Source: Paraferrimonas haliotis
GTDB lineage: Bacteria; Pseudomonadota; Gammaproteobacteria; Enterobacterales; Shewanellaceae
Assembly (NCBI RefSeq): GCF_002282895.1
Contig: NZ_NRRB01000007.1
Coordinates: 85,363-149,362 of the forward strand
Direction of reading: 5' to 3'
Length of the DNA stretch: 64,000 bases
The translations under genes were made by a program, and so were the position numbers. Shown here one piece after another: positions 27,846-36,329 of this stretch; positions within the stretch are counted from its first letter, which is position 1, and the number at the start of each line of letters is the position of its first letter. A model generated the notes under the pieces. The model made no database searches. It was not told where the DNA came from and was given only the letters and a program-made list of their open reading frames with translations.

Positions 27846-29201
27846 ATGGCTAAACATTTTGACTATATCTGCCTCGGCGCAGGCAGTGGCGGTATCGCGT
27901 CGGCAAATCGAGCGGCGATGCGCGGCGCTAAAGTGGCTCTGATTGAAGCAAAGCACTTGGGCGGAACCTGCGTTAACGTTGGTTGCGTTCCTAAAAAAGT
28001 CATGTGGTATGGCGCTCAAGTTGCTGAAGCCATTAACTTATTTTCCAAAGACTATGGCTTTGACGTAAGCGTAAATGGCTTCAACTGGCAGACACTGGTG
28101 GATAACCGAGAAGCTTACATTGAGCGCATTCATGGTGCCTATGAACGTGGCCTGGCCAGCAACAAGATCACCCTCATTGAAGGCTATGGCAAATTTGTTA
28201 ATAGCAATACCATTGAAGTTAATGGTGAACACTACAGCGCCGATCACATTACCATTGCAGTTGGCGGCACACCGGTCATCCCGTCAATCCCAGGCGCTGA
28301 ACACGGTATCGATTCCAACGGCTTTTTTGAGCTAACAGAACAACCAAAACGTGTCGCGGTTGTTGGTGCCGGCTACATTGCGGTTGAGCTTGCTGGGGTG
28401 CTGCATTCGCTCGGCAGCGACACCCACTTAGTAGTTCGCAAACATTCACCGCTGCGTGATTTTGACCCTATGCTCAGCGAAACCTTAGTGGAATTAATGG
28501 CGGAGCATGGGCCGCAGTTGCATACCCACAGCGTTCCCGAATCGGTTGTTAAAAATAGCGACGGCTCGCTCACACTCAAACTGCAAAATGGCAACAGCCT
28601 TGACGTTGATTGCTTGATTTGGGCAATTGGACGACGTCCTTTGACCCAAGAAATCAACATTGAAGCGGCCAATGTAAAGCTGGATGACAAAGGCTTTGTT
28701 GAAGTAGATGCCTATCAGCAAACCTCACAACCGGGCGTGTATGCTGTTGGGGATATCATTCAAGGCGGCATTGAGCTTACGCCAGTGGCCGTAAAAGCCG
28801 GCCGTTTGCTGTCAGAACGTTTGTTCGGTGGTATGACCGATGCCAAAATGGATTACAGCCTCGTGCCTACAGTGGTCTTTAGCCATCCCGCCATTGGCAC
28901 CATGGGATTAACGGAACCTCAGGCGGTGGAACAGTATGGAGAGGATAATATCAAAGTATATAACTCTTCCTTTGCCGCCATGTATAACGCCGTTACCGCT
29001 CACCGCCAATTAACGCGGATGAAGCTGATTTGTGCCGGACCTGATGAAAAAGTCGTAGGTATTCACGGCATCGGGTTTGGTATGGATGAAATATTACAAG
29101 GCTTCGGCGTGGCCATGAAAATGGGCGCAACCAAAGCCGATTTCGATGCCTGTGTTGCGATTCACCCCACCAGTGCTGAAGAGTTTGTAACCTTAAGATA
29201 A
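27846..29201 (+). CDS. gor: glutathione-disulfide reductase
   Basis: Gor reduces glutathione disulfide with NADPH. The redox-active disulfide is in [17 protein letters not shown] near residues 40-50, the NADPH-binding fold in [15 protein letters not shown], and the basic [12 protein letters not shown] segment indicates NADP rather than NAD. The C-terminal [12 protein letters not shown] provides the active-site His. The 451-residue length is normal for E. coli-type Gor. It has GGAG about 11 bases before the ATG and is followed by a strong terminator. Confidence 0.96.
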   Translation: MAKHFDYICLGAGSGGIASANRAAMRGAKVALIEAKHLGGTCVNVGCVPKKVMWYGAQVAEAINLFSKDYGFDVSVNGFNWQTLVDNREAYIERIHGAYERGLASNKITLIEGYGKFVNSNTIEVNGEHYSADHITIAVGGTPVIPSIPGAEHGIDSNGFFELTEQPKRVAVVGAGYIAVELAGVLHSLGSDTHLVVRKHSPLRDFDPMLSETLVELMAEHGPQLHTHSVPESVVKNSDGSLTLKLQNGNSLDVDCLIWAIGRRPLTQEINIEAANVKLDDKGFVEVDAYQQTSQPGVYAVGDIIQGGIELTPVAVKAGRLLSERLFGGMTDAKMDYSLVPTVVFSHPAIGTMGLTEPQAVEQYGEDNIKVYNSSFAAMYNAVTAHRQLTRMKLICAGPDEKVVGIHGIGFGMDEILQGFGVAMKMGATKADFDACVAIHPTSAEEFVTLR

Positions 29202-29243
29202 TTAACAACAAAGGCCTTCGCCTCAGTGTTTCGGTTACCCGAT

Positions 29244-29270
29244 AAAGTCGACCTCACGGTCGACTTTTTT
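29244..29270 (+). terminator. rho-independent terminator of gor
   Basis: AAAGTCGACC (29244-29253) pairs perfectly with GGTCGACTTT (29258-29267) around TCAC and is followed by a T-run. Confidence 0.9.
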
Positions 29271-29324
29271 GTATCACAAAATTGAATTGTTGAATTAGAG
29301 CTCAATACACATCTCAAAGTGTTT

Positions 29325-29353
29325 TTGACATATTTATTAGCGCTTACTAATAT
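29325..29353 (+). promoter_or_regulatory. near-consensus sigma70 promoter of the orphan secreted-protein gene
   Basis: TTGACA (29325-29330), 17-bp spacer, TAATAT (29348-29353). Transcription would start near 29360, about 40 bases before ATG 29399, which rules out an in-frame TTG at 29354. It is the best -35/-10 pair I found in the window. Confidence 0.75.
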
Positions 29354-29398
29354 TTGGCGCAATCACAACCAATAAAATTATTACTAAGGAAGGTAGCA

Positions 29399-30292
29399 AT
29401 GGAAACTATGGACAATTCTCTGGTTCCATATCTTCAAAAATGGCCGGTAATCGCAGCGTTATTATTATTGGCTTTTTCCAATCAAGTCAGGGCAACATTA
29501 GGGCCTGCGCCTGTCAATAATCCTAACCATACTGATGAGTTTTTCGAGATGTGTGAGTCTGCACGAGTGCCCCCACATAACGATTGCCTCCAATACTATG
29601 ATTATCATGTTGAAGCACTAACTTATGGCGGTGAAACAAAAAACCAAGTAAGGCTATTCACCACAACTAAAAATTTTGGAACCGGTGTAATCATTGTAAG
29701 GTTCGAGATGGATTACCTAACCACCGGAATCAATACCGCCAATGAAAACTCTCCCAGTTCAATCAATATCGCTATCGATAAAACGGTACGCGATGTAACT
29801 CAAGCAATGCTTGATGGCTCAATGGTTAGCACAGCCAGTAACCTTCCTCAAACACCCGTCGCTCTATCTGCCTTTGGTGTTGCCGATCGTCTAAGAGACT
29901 TCTTAGACGACGTAGGCCGATTGAAAAACGCTCATGATTTCATGAAGTTGTTCAACTTTACTGCAGATAAAAGTATTCAATCGTTAATTATTATACCTTG
30001 CCCCAAGCTCGACTGTTTTATTTTACTGTATAACGGAGTCAATATAGATGGTGAACCGATGGTAACGATCCTTACCACGGTTAGCGAGTTTAACCCTGTC
30101 GTTGAAATTATTACCCAAAGTGCTGAGGTTAGAGAATCCATAGAGGATTCTCATTTTAATCTTTTTATGAGAGGAAATACCGATTGGATTTGCACGTCTA
30201 GAGTTCGATCAGAAGTCATTCCTTGCGAAAACAAAAAAATACAGAAGTGCTATAAGGTAACCTTGACATGGACCTGTTACGAGCAGGAATAA
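29399..30292 (+). CDS. unknown exported cysteine-rich protein
   Basis: I do not recognise this 297-residue protein. It has a signal peptide (hydrophobic core WPVIAALLLLAF, probable cleavage after QVRA). The mature part has eight cysteines: two near the N-terminus (EMCES and DCLQYY), two in the middle (IIPCPKLDCF) and four near the C-terminus (WICTS, IPCEN, KCYKV and WTCYE). An even number in an exported protein suggests four disulfide bonds. No other motif or membrane anchor is visible. AAGGAAGG lies about five bases before ATG 29399. The gene stands alone behind a strong promoter, and its base composition is more AT-rich than its neighbours, which is compatible with recent acquisition. Confidence 0.7.
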   Translation: METMDNSLVPYLQKWPVIAALLLLAFSNQVRATLGPAPVNNPNHTDEFFEMCESARVPPHNDCLQYYDYHVEALTYGGETKNQVRLFTTTKNFGTGVIIVRFEMDYLTTGINTANENSPSSINIAIDKTVRDVTQAMLDGSMVSTASNLPQTPVALSAFGVADRLRDFLDDVGRLKNAHDFMKLFNFTADKSIQSLIIIPCPKLDCFILLYNGVNIDGEPMVTILTTVSEFNPVVEIITQSAEVRESIEDSHFNLFMRGNTDWICTSRVRSEVIPCENKKIQKCYKVTLTWTCYEQE

Positions 30293-30380
30293 TCACTTGC
30301 AACGACAATGTCTAAGCCATCGCTGACAATGTGACAGGTCAGCGATGGCTATACTTGATTTGAGCGATTCGCAGCTTAGC

Positions 30381-32066
30381 CTAAAAAGCGGTTCGCTTAT
30401 AGCTGCGATATTCCGGCGTCCAAAAGTTATCTTCGATGGACTGTGCAAGTTCATCATCGCTCATTTGCTTGGCCACGCCTTGTTGCATGGCTACTTTAGC
30501 CACCGCGCTGGCAATGTGTTTGCTCACCGTATGAATATCTTCCAGGGGCGGCAACAGTGCGCCGGCACCATCTATTGCTAACGGCGAGCATTCCGCCAAA
30601 GCGCGACTCGAAGCCATCAGCATTTCATCGGTAACCCGAGACGCATTGACCGCCAATACACCCAGCCCAATGCCTGGGAAAATATAGCTATTATTACACT
30701 GAGCAATCGGCCGAATTTCGTCACCTAAAACCACCGGAGCAAAGGGGCTACCTGTGGCCACAAGCGCTTTACCTTCGGTCCAGTTGAGGATGTTTTCAGG
30801 CGTAGCTTCCACTCGACTGGTTGGATTGGATAACGGGAACACAATGGGGTGTTCGCAATGGCTGGCCATCGATTTAATTATGGTTTCGCTGAATAAACCG
30901 GGCGCCCCAGACACACCGATAAGTACCGTCGGCTTAGCGTTATTAACCACATCCAGTAGCGAAATATTGTCTTCCGACAATTGCCACTCTTTTAGAGCCT
31001 CAGTGGCTTGAGTAAGTTTTTGCTGAAAGTCCAAAAGGTTAGGCATGCCTTGTTGCAAAAGTCCCCAGCGATCCACCATAAAGATTTGACTGCGAGCTTG
31101 CGCATCCGTGATTCCCTCAGAAACCATTTGAGCGATAATAGCCTCAGCAATACCGCAACCGGCCGAACCCGCTCCAAGAAACGTAATGCGTTGCTGAGAT
31201 AACTTGGTATCCGCCGCTTTACAAGCCGCCAGTAACGAGCCAACCGTAACCGCAGCAGTGCCTTGAATGTCATCGTTAAAGCAGCAAATTCTGTTCTTAT
31301 AACGGTTTAGCAATGGCATGGCATTTTTCTGCGCAAAGTCTTCAAATTGAATAAGCGCCTCGGGCCAACGACGTTTGACCGCTTGAATGAATAGCTCAAC
31401 AAATTCATCGTAATCTTCGCCACTGACGCGGTTGTTACGCCATCCCATGTACATAGGGTCTTGCAGTCGCTGTGGGTTATCGGTCCCCACATCAAGAACC
31501 ACTGGCAAGGTGTAAGCCGGGCTAATGCCTCCGCAACCGGTATACAAGCTCAGCTTACCGATGGGAATCCCCATGCCACCAATGCCCTGATCACCCAGTC
31601 CGAGAATGCGTTCACCGTCGGTTACCACGATAATCTTGACGTTATGTCGATTAGAGTTATTCAATAAATCATCGATGCGGTGCCGATCAGGATAGGAGAT
31701 AAACAAACCGCGATTACGACGATAAATTTCAGAAAATTGCTCACAAGCCGACCCTACTGTCGGAGTATAGATAATAGGCATCATCTCGGTTATGTGATTT
31801 TGCACTAATCGATAAAACAGGGTTTCGTTGGTGTCTTGAATATTCCGCAAATAGATGTGCTTATCGATGTCAGACGAAAAAGAAGTGAATTGCTGATAGG
31901 CTCGCGTTGCTTGTTCTTCAATAGTTTCAATGGCTTGTGGCAATAAACCTTCTAGGTTAAAAGAGTTACGCTCTTCAGCAGTAAAGGCACTGCCTTTATT
32001 TAACAACGAGGTTTCGAGTAACGCGGGGCCTGCGTAGGGAATATAAATCGGACGCTTAGTTTCCAC
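30381..32066 (-). CDS. maeA: NAD-dependent malic enzyme
   Basis: MaeA oxidatively decarboxylates malate to pyruvate with [29 protein letters not shown] at the N-terminus, [14 protein letters not shown], the catalytic region with [12 protein letters not shown], and the [13 protein letters not shown] nucleotide fold all match the E. coli enzyme. I choose GTG 32066, which has AGGA eight bases upstream and gives 561 residues, close to the 565 of E. coli. A TTG 17 codons earlier would add an unconserved tail and has no ribosome-binding site. Confidence 0.94.
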   Translation of the reverse strand: METKRPIYIPYAGPALLETSLLNKGSAFTAEERNSFNLEGLLPQAIETIEEQATRAYQQFTSFSSDIDKHIYLRNIQDTNETLFYRLVQNHITEMMPIIYTPTVGSACEQFSEIYRRNRGLFISYPDRHRIDDLLNNSNRHNVKIIVVTDGERILGLGDQGIGGMGIPIGKLSLYTGCGGISPAYTLPVVLDVGTDNPQRLQDPMYMGWRNNRVSGEDYDEFVELFIQAVKRRWPEALIQFEDFAQKNAMPLLNRYKNRICCFNDDIQGTAAVTVGSLLAACKAADTKLSQQRITFLGAGSAGCGIAEAIIAQMVSEGITDAQARSQIFMVDRWGLLQQGMPNLLDFQQKLTQATEALKEWQLSEDNISLLDVVNNAKPTVLIGVSGAPGLFSETIIKSMASHCEHPIVFPLSNPTSRVEATPENILNWTEGKALVATGSPFAPVVLGDEIRPIAQCNNSYIFPGIGLGVLAVNASRVTDEMLMASSRALAECSPLAIDGAGALLPPLEDIHTVSKHIASAVAKVAMQQGVAKQMSDDELAQSIEDNFWTPEYRSYKRTAF

Positions 32067-32145
32067 AGCAATTTTCCTGTCCTGACAATAGTAAAGGCCA
32101 GTGTCATCACTGGCCAATAAGCAATGAGTAACCTAGAGATTAAGG

Positions 32146-32673
32146 CTACTCAGCGGTTTCCTGCATAATGGAAGTCGACTCTTCAGTGGCCATTGCCGCT
32201 AAATCTTTGTCTATCATGTATAAAGCGTGACCGTTGTCGCCGACCATTTCGATTTTATCGACAATGGATTTGAACAGTTTTTCTTCTTCGTGCTGCTCTG
32301 ATACGTACCATTGTAAGAAGTTAAAGGTTGAATAATCTTGATTTGCAAACGCCTCATGCGCCAAGCCGTTGATGCACTTAGTGATCATTTGCTCATGTTC
32401 ATAAGTAAAGGTGAACAAACCAAGCAAAGAATCGTACTCGGCTTGCGGCGCTTCAATAGCGCCTAGGATTGGCATTGCGCCAGTTTCACTGACATAAGTA
32501 AATAAACGGTGCATGTGCTCCATTTCTTCAGTGGCATGAGCTCGCAAGAACTCCGCCGCACCTTCATAACCTTTATCTTCGCACCAAGCACTCATTTGCA
32601 AATACAGGTTCGATGAGAAGAACTCAAGATTGATTTGCTCGTTAAGGCGGTTGACCATATTCTCTGACAGCAT
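32146..32673 (-). CDS. ftnA: non-haem ferritin
   Basis: FtnA is the 24-subunit iron-storage shell with ferroxidase activity. The 175-residue product carries the expected ferroxidase residues in [21 protein letters not shown] (Glu, Tyr), [13 protein letters not shown] (Glu, His) and [14 protein letters not shown] 32673 is chosen because AAGGA lies nine bases upstream and the N-terminus [13 protein letters not shown] fits the family. A longer in-frame ATG at 32754 overlaps the stop of the upstream small gene (TAATG) and would add 27 unconserved residues. The Glu/Thr/Ser-rich tail after DKDLAAMA is longer than in E. coli. Confidence 0.93.
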   Translation of the reverse strand: MLSENMVNRLNEQINLEFFSSNLYLQMSAWCEDKGYEGAAEFLRAHATEEMEHMHRLFTYVSETGAMPILGAIEAPQAEYDSLLGLFTFTYEHEQMITKCINGLAHEAFANQDYSTFNFLQWYVSEQHEEEKLFKSIVDKIEMVGDNGHALYMIDKDLAAMATEESTSIMQETAE

Positions 32674-32753
32674 GAGATTTTGTCCTTGTTTAGTTTTAAT
32701 GTTTAAAGTCGAACTAGCCGCATTGTTGATAATCGCTTTATTAAGATCAACCA

Positions 32754-32921
32754 TTACATAGGCTCGCTCATTGCTTTAGGCTTACACAGTACTTTCTTTT
32801 TGGCGGCAGCCCGACCGCACTTAGTACAGATATACTTTGGATCAGACACAAGCGTAAGTAACAGTTCAAACTTGGTTTGATAGGCACTTTTACTCCACTT
32901 ACAAATCGCCTTATCGCTCAT
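32754..32921 (-). CDS. small four-cysteine, probable metal-binding protein (55 residues)
   Basis: An ATG at 32921 with AGGT seven bases upstream opens a 55-codon frame. The product has Cys at residues 7, 32, 35 and 46, with the C-terminal three in YICTKCGR and VLCKPK. This spacing suggests one structural zinc or iron site. It is very basic, with many lysines. I recall similar small uncharacterised proteins in gammaproteobacteria, but I do not know a function. It lies 80 bases before ftnA on the same strand and 17 bases after rsmJ, so it is probably co-transcribed with ferritin and may be linked to metal handling or to ribosome biology through rsmJ. Confidence 0.75.
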   Translation of the reverse strand: MSDKAICKWSKSAYQTKFELLLTLVSDPKYICTKCGRAAAKKKVLCKPKAMSEPM

Positions 32922-32938
32922 TTAGGTACCTGACAATA

Positions 32939-33679
32939 TTAATTACGTACGTATAAATCAAAACGGTTTTTCTTCGTCAAAATTTGTGTCGACGGCGGAC
33001 AGTTTGCCATGGGTTCGGCATAATCCGGTCGTTTAACGACCACTCGCTTTGCCGCTACCGCCTTAGCGCTGGCTAATAATAAATCGGCATCGGTATCGGC
33101 TCCAACCAAATCTTGAAAAATCGCCATTTCTTTTTTGACTTGAGCCGATTTAGCACGGTGTGGGTACATTGGGTCTAAGTATACAACGTCGGCACTAGGC
33201 TGAGATAGCAAGAAATCAGTGGTTGATTGGACAACTAATCGTAAGCGCTGTTCAACCCAAACACCGATTTCTGGGTCCTCAATGGCCCGCATAAGACCAT
33301 CGCTTAACAGCGCCGCAACCACAGGGTGTCGTTCCACCATAGTGACAAAGCAACCTAGGCTCGCCAGTACAAAGCTGTCGCGCCCTAAACCCGCCGTGCC
33401 ATCAATGACCGAGGGAGTAGCCCCTTTTTTAAGCCCCACAGCTTTGGCGATCGCTTGGCCTCGACCGCCGCCAAACTTGCGCCGATGAGCTTGTGCTCCG
33501 CCAACAAAATCCACCAGCACCGGCGTCATCTTAGGTCGCAAACTGTGAGTCAAACCTAGTGCCTTGTTGTCGTATGCCAAGGTAAACGCTGAGCTGCCAT
33601 CGTGCTCTAGCGAAAATTGATTGCACAAACGTTGCCTTTGGTCGTTTTCCATCGCCAGATTGACGCGAACTTTACTCAC
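32939..33679 (-). CDS. rsmJ: 16S rRNA (guanine(1516)-N(2))-methyltransferase
   Basis: RsmJ methylates G1516 of 16S r[49 protein letters not shown] (SAM-binding motif I), [20 protein letters not shown] (motif IV) and [13 protein letters not shown] match the E. coli protein closely. The 246-residue length is normal. The start is GTG 33679, with AAGGTG six bases upstream. An internal ATG nine codons later is possible but less well supported. Confidence 0.94.
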   Translation of the reverse strand: MSKVRVNLAMENDQRQRLCNQFSLEHDGSSAFTLAYDNKALGLTHSLRPKMTPVLVDFVGGAQAHRRKFGGGRGQAIAKAVGLKKGATPSVIDGTAGLGRDSFVLASLGCFVTMVERHPVVAALLSDGLMRAIEDPEIGVWVEQRLRLVVQSTTDFLLSQPSADVVYLDPMYPHRAKSAQVKKEMAIFQDLVGADTDADLLLASAKAVAAKRVVVKRPDYAEPMANCPPSTQILTKKNRFDLYVRN

Positions 33680-33789
33680 TAAGCACCTTCATTTTGAGAA
33701 TTCTGTTGCGATAGTTTTGCCACAAACTACCATGAAACGGTTGTGGCTGGCATACTTGCTCCACGAATAATCGCTATGATAACAAATCA

Positions 33790-34275
33790 ATGACATCAAA
33801 GTATTCTTTGTGGCTCGTGGCACTGTTGGTGGCCTTAGTGGAAACCATGCTGTTTGGCTTGGTGCAGAAATATCAACTGGACCTAGGCGAATGGCTCACT
33901 TTATTCCGCTTTATTAATCTGCTGGCGCTTTTTGCTGTGTTGGCGGCCATCTTAGTGGATGGAAAGGTTGCCAAAGTCACCGCCACCGTTATTGCTGCCA
34001 TGTGCAGCGGCATTGGTCAGTTCTTTATTCATCTGCAGCAACGCACTAATCAACAAATCGTCCAGTTCCAACAAGCAACAAAGGTTGAAAGCGCAAGTTG
34101 CCCGCTCGACTTTGGCCAGCCTATCTACCCAAGTTGGCTAAGCTACAGTGGTGATTGCAGCAGCATTATTCGTGTTTTTGAAGTGAATATCACTTACTGG
34201 CTGATGCCTCTAAATGCATTAGCCATTCTTATTAGTCTAACTTTGCTTATTAGAGAATTTCGCCGCGCTCAGTAA
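33790..34275 (+). CDS. DsbB-like membrane protein lacking the CXXC pair
   Basis: This 161-residue protein has four predicted membrane helices. It aligns by eye with DsbB, the quinone-linked oxidant of DsbA. LLVALVETMLFGL...LLALFAVLAAIL matches the first two helices, and SCPLDFGQ...YSGDCSS...YWLMPLNALAILISL matches the periplasmic loop and last helix, with Cys104 and Cys123 corresponding to E. coli Cys104 and Cys130. The CXXC that faces quinone in E. coli (Cys41/Cys44) falls in TLFRF here and is absent; the only other Cys (72) is in a helix. Quinone reduction by the usual route should be impossible, so it may be a partner, a divergent enzyme or a decayed copy. It stands alone, with a terminator at 34359. 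Confidence 0.6.
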   Translation: MTSKYSLWLVALLVALVETMLFGLVQKYQLDLGEWLTLFRFINLLALFAVLAAILVDGKVAKVTATVIAAMCSGIGQFFIHLQQRTNQQIVQFQQATKVESASCPLDFGQPIYPSWLSYSGDCSSIIRVFEVNITYWLMPLNALAILISLTLLIREFRRAQ

Positions 34276-34358
34276 TGGAGTATTAATTCAGTTTCAGTTC
34301 AGGAAGGCTGAACTATAGTTAAAGCCAAGCAACCGTAAGACTATTCAATTGCTACTTT

Positions 34359-34387
34359 ATGGCCCCTACCTTTGGGGCCATTTTTTT
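34359..34387 (+). terminator. rho-independent terminator after the DsbB-like gene
   Basis: ATGGCCCC (34359-34366) pairs with GGGGCCAT (34374-34381), and seven T follow. Confidence 0.88.
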
Positions 34388-34397
34388 GGTCAATCAC

Positions 34398-34436
34398 AAA
34401 ATTAGAGTTTTCACTCAAAAAATTAGAGTTTTTACT
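34398..34436. repeat. two-copy 21-bp-period direct repeat
   Basis: AAAATTAGAGTTTTCACT (34398-34415) recurs as AAAATTAGAGTTTTTACT (34419-34436), with 17 of 18 bases equal. It lies just upstream of the -10 box of the candidate small RNA. A period of two helical turns would suit a protein binding the same face twice. Confidence 0.55.
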
Positions 34437-34470
34437 TTAAATTTGAAAAAGACAGCTATATAATCGCCCT

Positions 34471-34547
34471 TGAGTCTTGTTATCCAGTCCTCAAATCTTG
34501 ACTGGTATTAAATTATTCGCCGAAACCTTAGGTTTCGGCTTTTTTTT
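34471..34547 (+). ncRNA. candidate small RNA in the spf (Spot 42) position
   Basis: A perfect TATAAT (34459-34464) precedes a stretch of about 77 bases with a CCAGTC/GACTGG hairpin (34484-34505) and a strong rho-independent terminator, GCCGAAACC-TTA-GGTTTCGGC plus eight T (34519-34547). No open reading frame fits. In E. coli the order is spf, then convergent engB (yihA), and the same order and orientation is seen here. I cannot see the conserved 5' part of Spot 42, so homology is not shown, only position and architecture. The -35 is poor, so an activator may be needed. Confidence 0.5.
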
Positions 34548-34549
34548 GG

Positions 34550-35203
34550 CTAACTGTCGGTGAGAGGCTCATCAGATTCGGGCTCTGATTCATACTCAGG
34601 TAGCTGATAATGTTGGTTTAACCACGAAATCAGTTGCGGCAGACCAAACTTCTTTAGCGATGAAAACACTTCGACTTGAACCAGATCTCCTACTTCTTCA
34701 AACTCTTTGCGAACCTTTAATAAGGTCGCCTTTCTAGCACCTTGCTTTAACTTGTCGCCTTTTGTGAGCAGCGCTAAAACAGGCAGTTGATTATGAATCG
34801 CCCAATCGATCATTTGTCTGTCCAGATCTTTTAAAGGATGCCGAATGTCCATTAACACCACGATACCGCCAAGAGACTCTCTATCCTGAAGGTACTCTGA
34901 CAATGCCGCCTGCCATTTCTTCTTCAGATGAAGCGGTACTTGCGCAAAACCATAGCCTGGAAGGTCTATCAAGCGACGTTCAGCGTCCAGTTCGAAGACG
35001 TTTATCAATTGGGTTCGTCCCGGGGTTTTACTGGTTCGAGCCAAACTCTTTTGCTGGGTCAAGGTATTCAAAGCACTGGATTTACCGGCATTAGAGCGTC
35101 CAGCGAACGCAATTTCGATACCGGAGTCAGCGCCTAAATGGCGAATGTCTGGAGCACTGGTTAGAAATTTGGCTTGACGGAAGTCTATAGAATTGTCGAC
35201 CAC
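34550..35203 (-). CDS. engB: ribosome biogenesis GTPase (EngB/YihA)
   Basis: EngB is an essential-type P-loop GTPase needed for late 50S subunit assembly. [17 protein letters not shown] is the G1 loop, IDLPGYGFA is G3, and LLTKGDKL is G4. I choose GTG 35203 because GGAG lies six bases upstream, which gives 217 residues; TTG 35215 is in frame but has no good site. The acidic C-terminal tail ([10 protein letters not shown]) is an extension beyond the E. coli end. It lies back-to-back with cytochrome c4, an arrangement also common in other gammaproteobacteria. Confidence 0.95.
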   Translation of the reverse strand: MVDNSIDFRQAKFLTSAPDIRHLGADSGIEIAFAGRSNAGKSSALNTLTQQKSLARTSKTPGRTQLINVFELDAERRLIDLPGYGFAQVPLHLKKKWQAALSEYLQDRESLGGIVVLMDIRHPLKDLDRQMIDWAIHNQLPVLALLTKGDKLKQGARKATLLKVRKEFEEVGDLVQVEVFSSLKKFGLPQLISWLNQHYQLPEYESEPESDEPLTDS

Positions 35204-35375
35204 GGCGGACTCCAACTTAAATTTGTTTGAACAATGCTAAATCTGCGTTTCAGATGCTTACTTTTGACAAATTTAGTGTAAAATATGCCGCAGATCACGA
35301 AAATCCTATATTAACACGCTTACTAGCAAGCACGGTAAGCTCAAGATAATAATCTTAAGAAGAAGTTGGAAAGCA

Positions 35376-35996
35376 ATGAAAAAGTTAGCCCTTACTTTAT
35401 CAGTGATAGCAGCCATGTCTGCTCCAGTTATGGCTGCTGGCGATGCCGAAGCCGGTAAAACCAAGTCTGCCGTTTGCGCAGCTTGCCACGGACCTGATGG
35501 CAATAGCCCAATCAACATGTACCCTAAAATCGCCGGTCAACAAGAAGCGTACCTAAACAAGCAGTTGACTGAATTTCGCCTAGCCGGCAAAACCGGCGGC
35601 GCCCAAGGCCGCATGGATCCAATCATGCTGGGCATGGCCATGAACCTATCCGACCAAGACATTGCCGATCTATCGGCGTTTTATGCATCTCAAACCCAAA
35701 ACGCTAACACCACAGCAACGGCTAACGAACATGGCCAAAACCTTTACATGGGTGGCGACGTCAATCGCGGCATTACCGCTTGTATTGCTTGCCACGGTCC
35801 TAAAGGCGAAGGTGTGCCATTAGCTGGGTTCCCTGCAGTTGCCGGTCAGCATGAAGCCTACACCAAAGCTCAACTCACCAAGTTCCGCGATGGTCAGCGC
35901 AACAACGATATTAATGGTATGATGCAAGATACCTCGAAGAAATTGACCGACGAAGACATCGATGCGTTGGCCAGTTACCTAGGTTCTTTAAACTAA
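35376..35996 (+). CDS. di-haem cytochrome c4
   Basis: This is a periplasmic electron carrier of 206 residues with a signal peptide (MKKLALTLSVIAAMSAPVMA) and two haem c sites, CAACH near residue 34 and CIACH near residue 135, each followed by the PKIAGQ/PAVAGQ segment and a distal methionine region. The two halves are repeats, as in all cytochromes c4. It typically donates electrons to terminal oxidases. A terminator follows at 36023. Its position beside engB is conserved in many gammaproteobacteria. Confidence 0.93.
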   Translation: MKKLALTLSVIAAMSAPVMAAGDAEAGKTKSAVCAACHGPDGNSPINMYPKIAGQQEAYLNKQLTEFRLAGKTGGAQGRMDPIMLGMAMNLSDQDIADLSAFYASQTQNANTTATANEHGQNLYMGGDVNRGITACIACHGPKGEGVPLAGFPAVAGQHEAYTKAQLTKFRDGQRNNDINGMMQDTSKKLTDEDIDALASYLGSLN

Positions 35997-36022
35997 GGTT
36001 AAAGCCATTAAATTCAATGGAT

Positions 36023-36051
36023 AAAGCGGCTCATTCAGCCGCTTTATTTTT
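36023..36051 (+). terminator. rho-independent terminator of cytochrome c4
   Basis: AAAGCGGCT (36023-36031) pairs with AGCCGCTTT (36037-36045) and is followed by ATTTTT. Confidence 0.85.
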
Positions 36052-36119
36052 AGGAACAATTGTAGCTAGCCAACTTACCAAGTTTCGCTAATTTTTCATT
36101 AACATTCCCGCCCGCATAA

Positions 36120-36135
36120 CGTGACCCGAATCACA
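36120..36135. promoter_or_regulatory. CRP-like site
   Basis: CGTGACCCGAATCACA matches the CRP core TGTGA-N6-TCACA at nine of ten positions. It lies about 133 bases before the inferred start point of the first multihaem cytochrome transcript. Confidence 0.55.
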
Positions 36136-36212
36136 TCCTCAATTTCATGTGTAGTTTGTTTAAAGATGCGCACAACATTTACCACACAAGACTTACCCCC
36201 AAAGGGATAAGC

Positions 36213-36255
36213 TTGATCCAGATCACACGTGAATTTTAGACACCCTTGATATTAT
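36213..36255 (+). promoter_or_regulatory. FNR/EtrA-type site and -10 box of the cytochrome promoter
   Basis: TTGATCCAGATCAC (36213-36226) matches the FNR consensus TTGAT-N4-ATCAA at nine of ten positions. TATTAT (36250-36255) is a good -10. A start near 36261 puts the site centre at about -41.5, the standard spacing of an FNR-activated class II promoter. The RBS-like AGGG and ATG 36330 follow. This predicts expression under oxygen limitation, in line with a surface electron-transfer role. Confidence 0.65.
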
Positions 36256-36329
36256 CCACAGTAGATTGGTGGCTTCTAGATTGAAGCAGACACCAACAAA
36301 ACTAAAATTACATATGCAGGGTAAATCCT

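Noticed and set aside
29354..29398. TTG start extending the orphan secreted protein by 15 codons
   Set aside because: The start codon lies directly after the -10 box and before the expected transcript start.
34471..34547. Firm Spot 42 (spf) assignment
   Set aside because: Position and terminator fit, but the conserved 5' sequence of Spot 42 is not visible, so no symbol was given.
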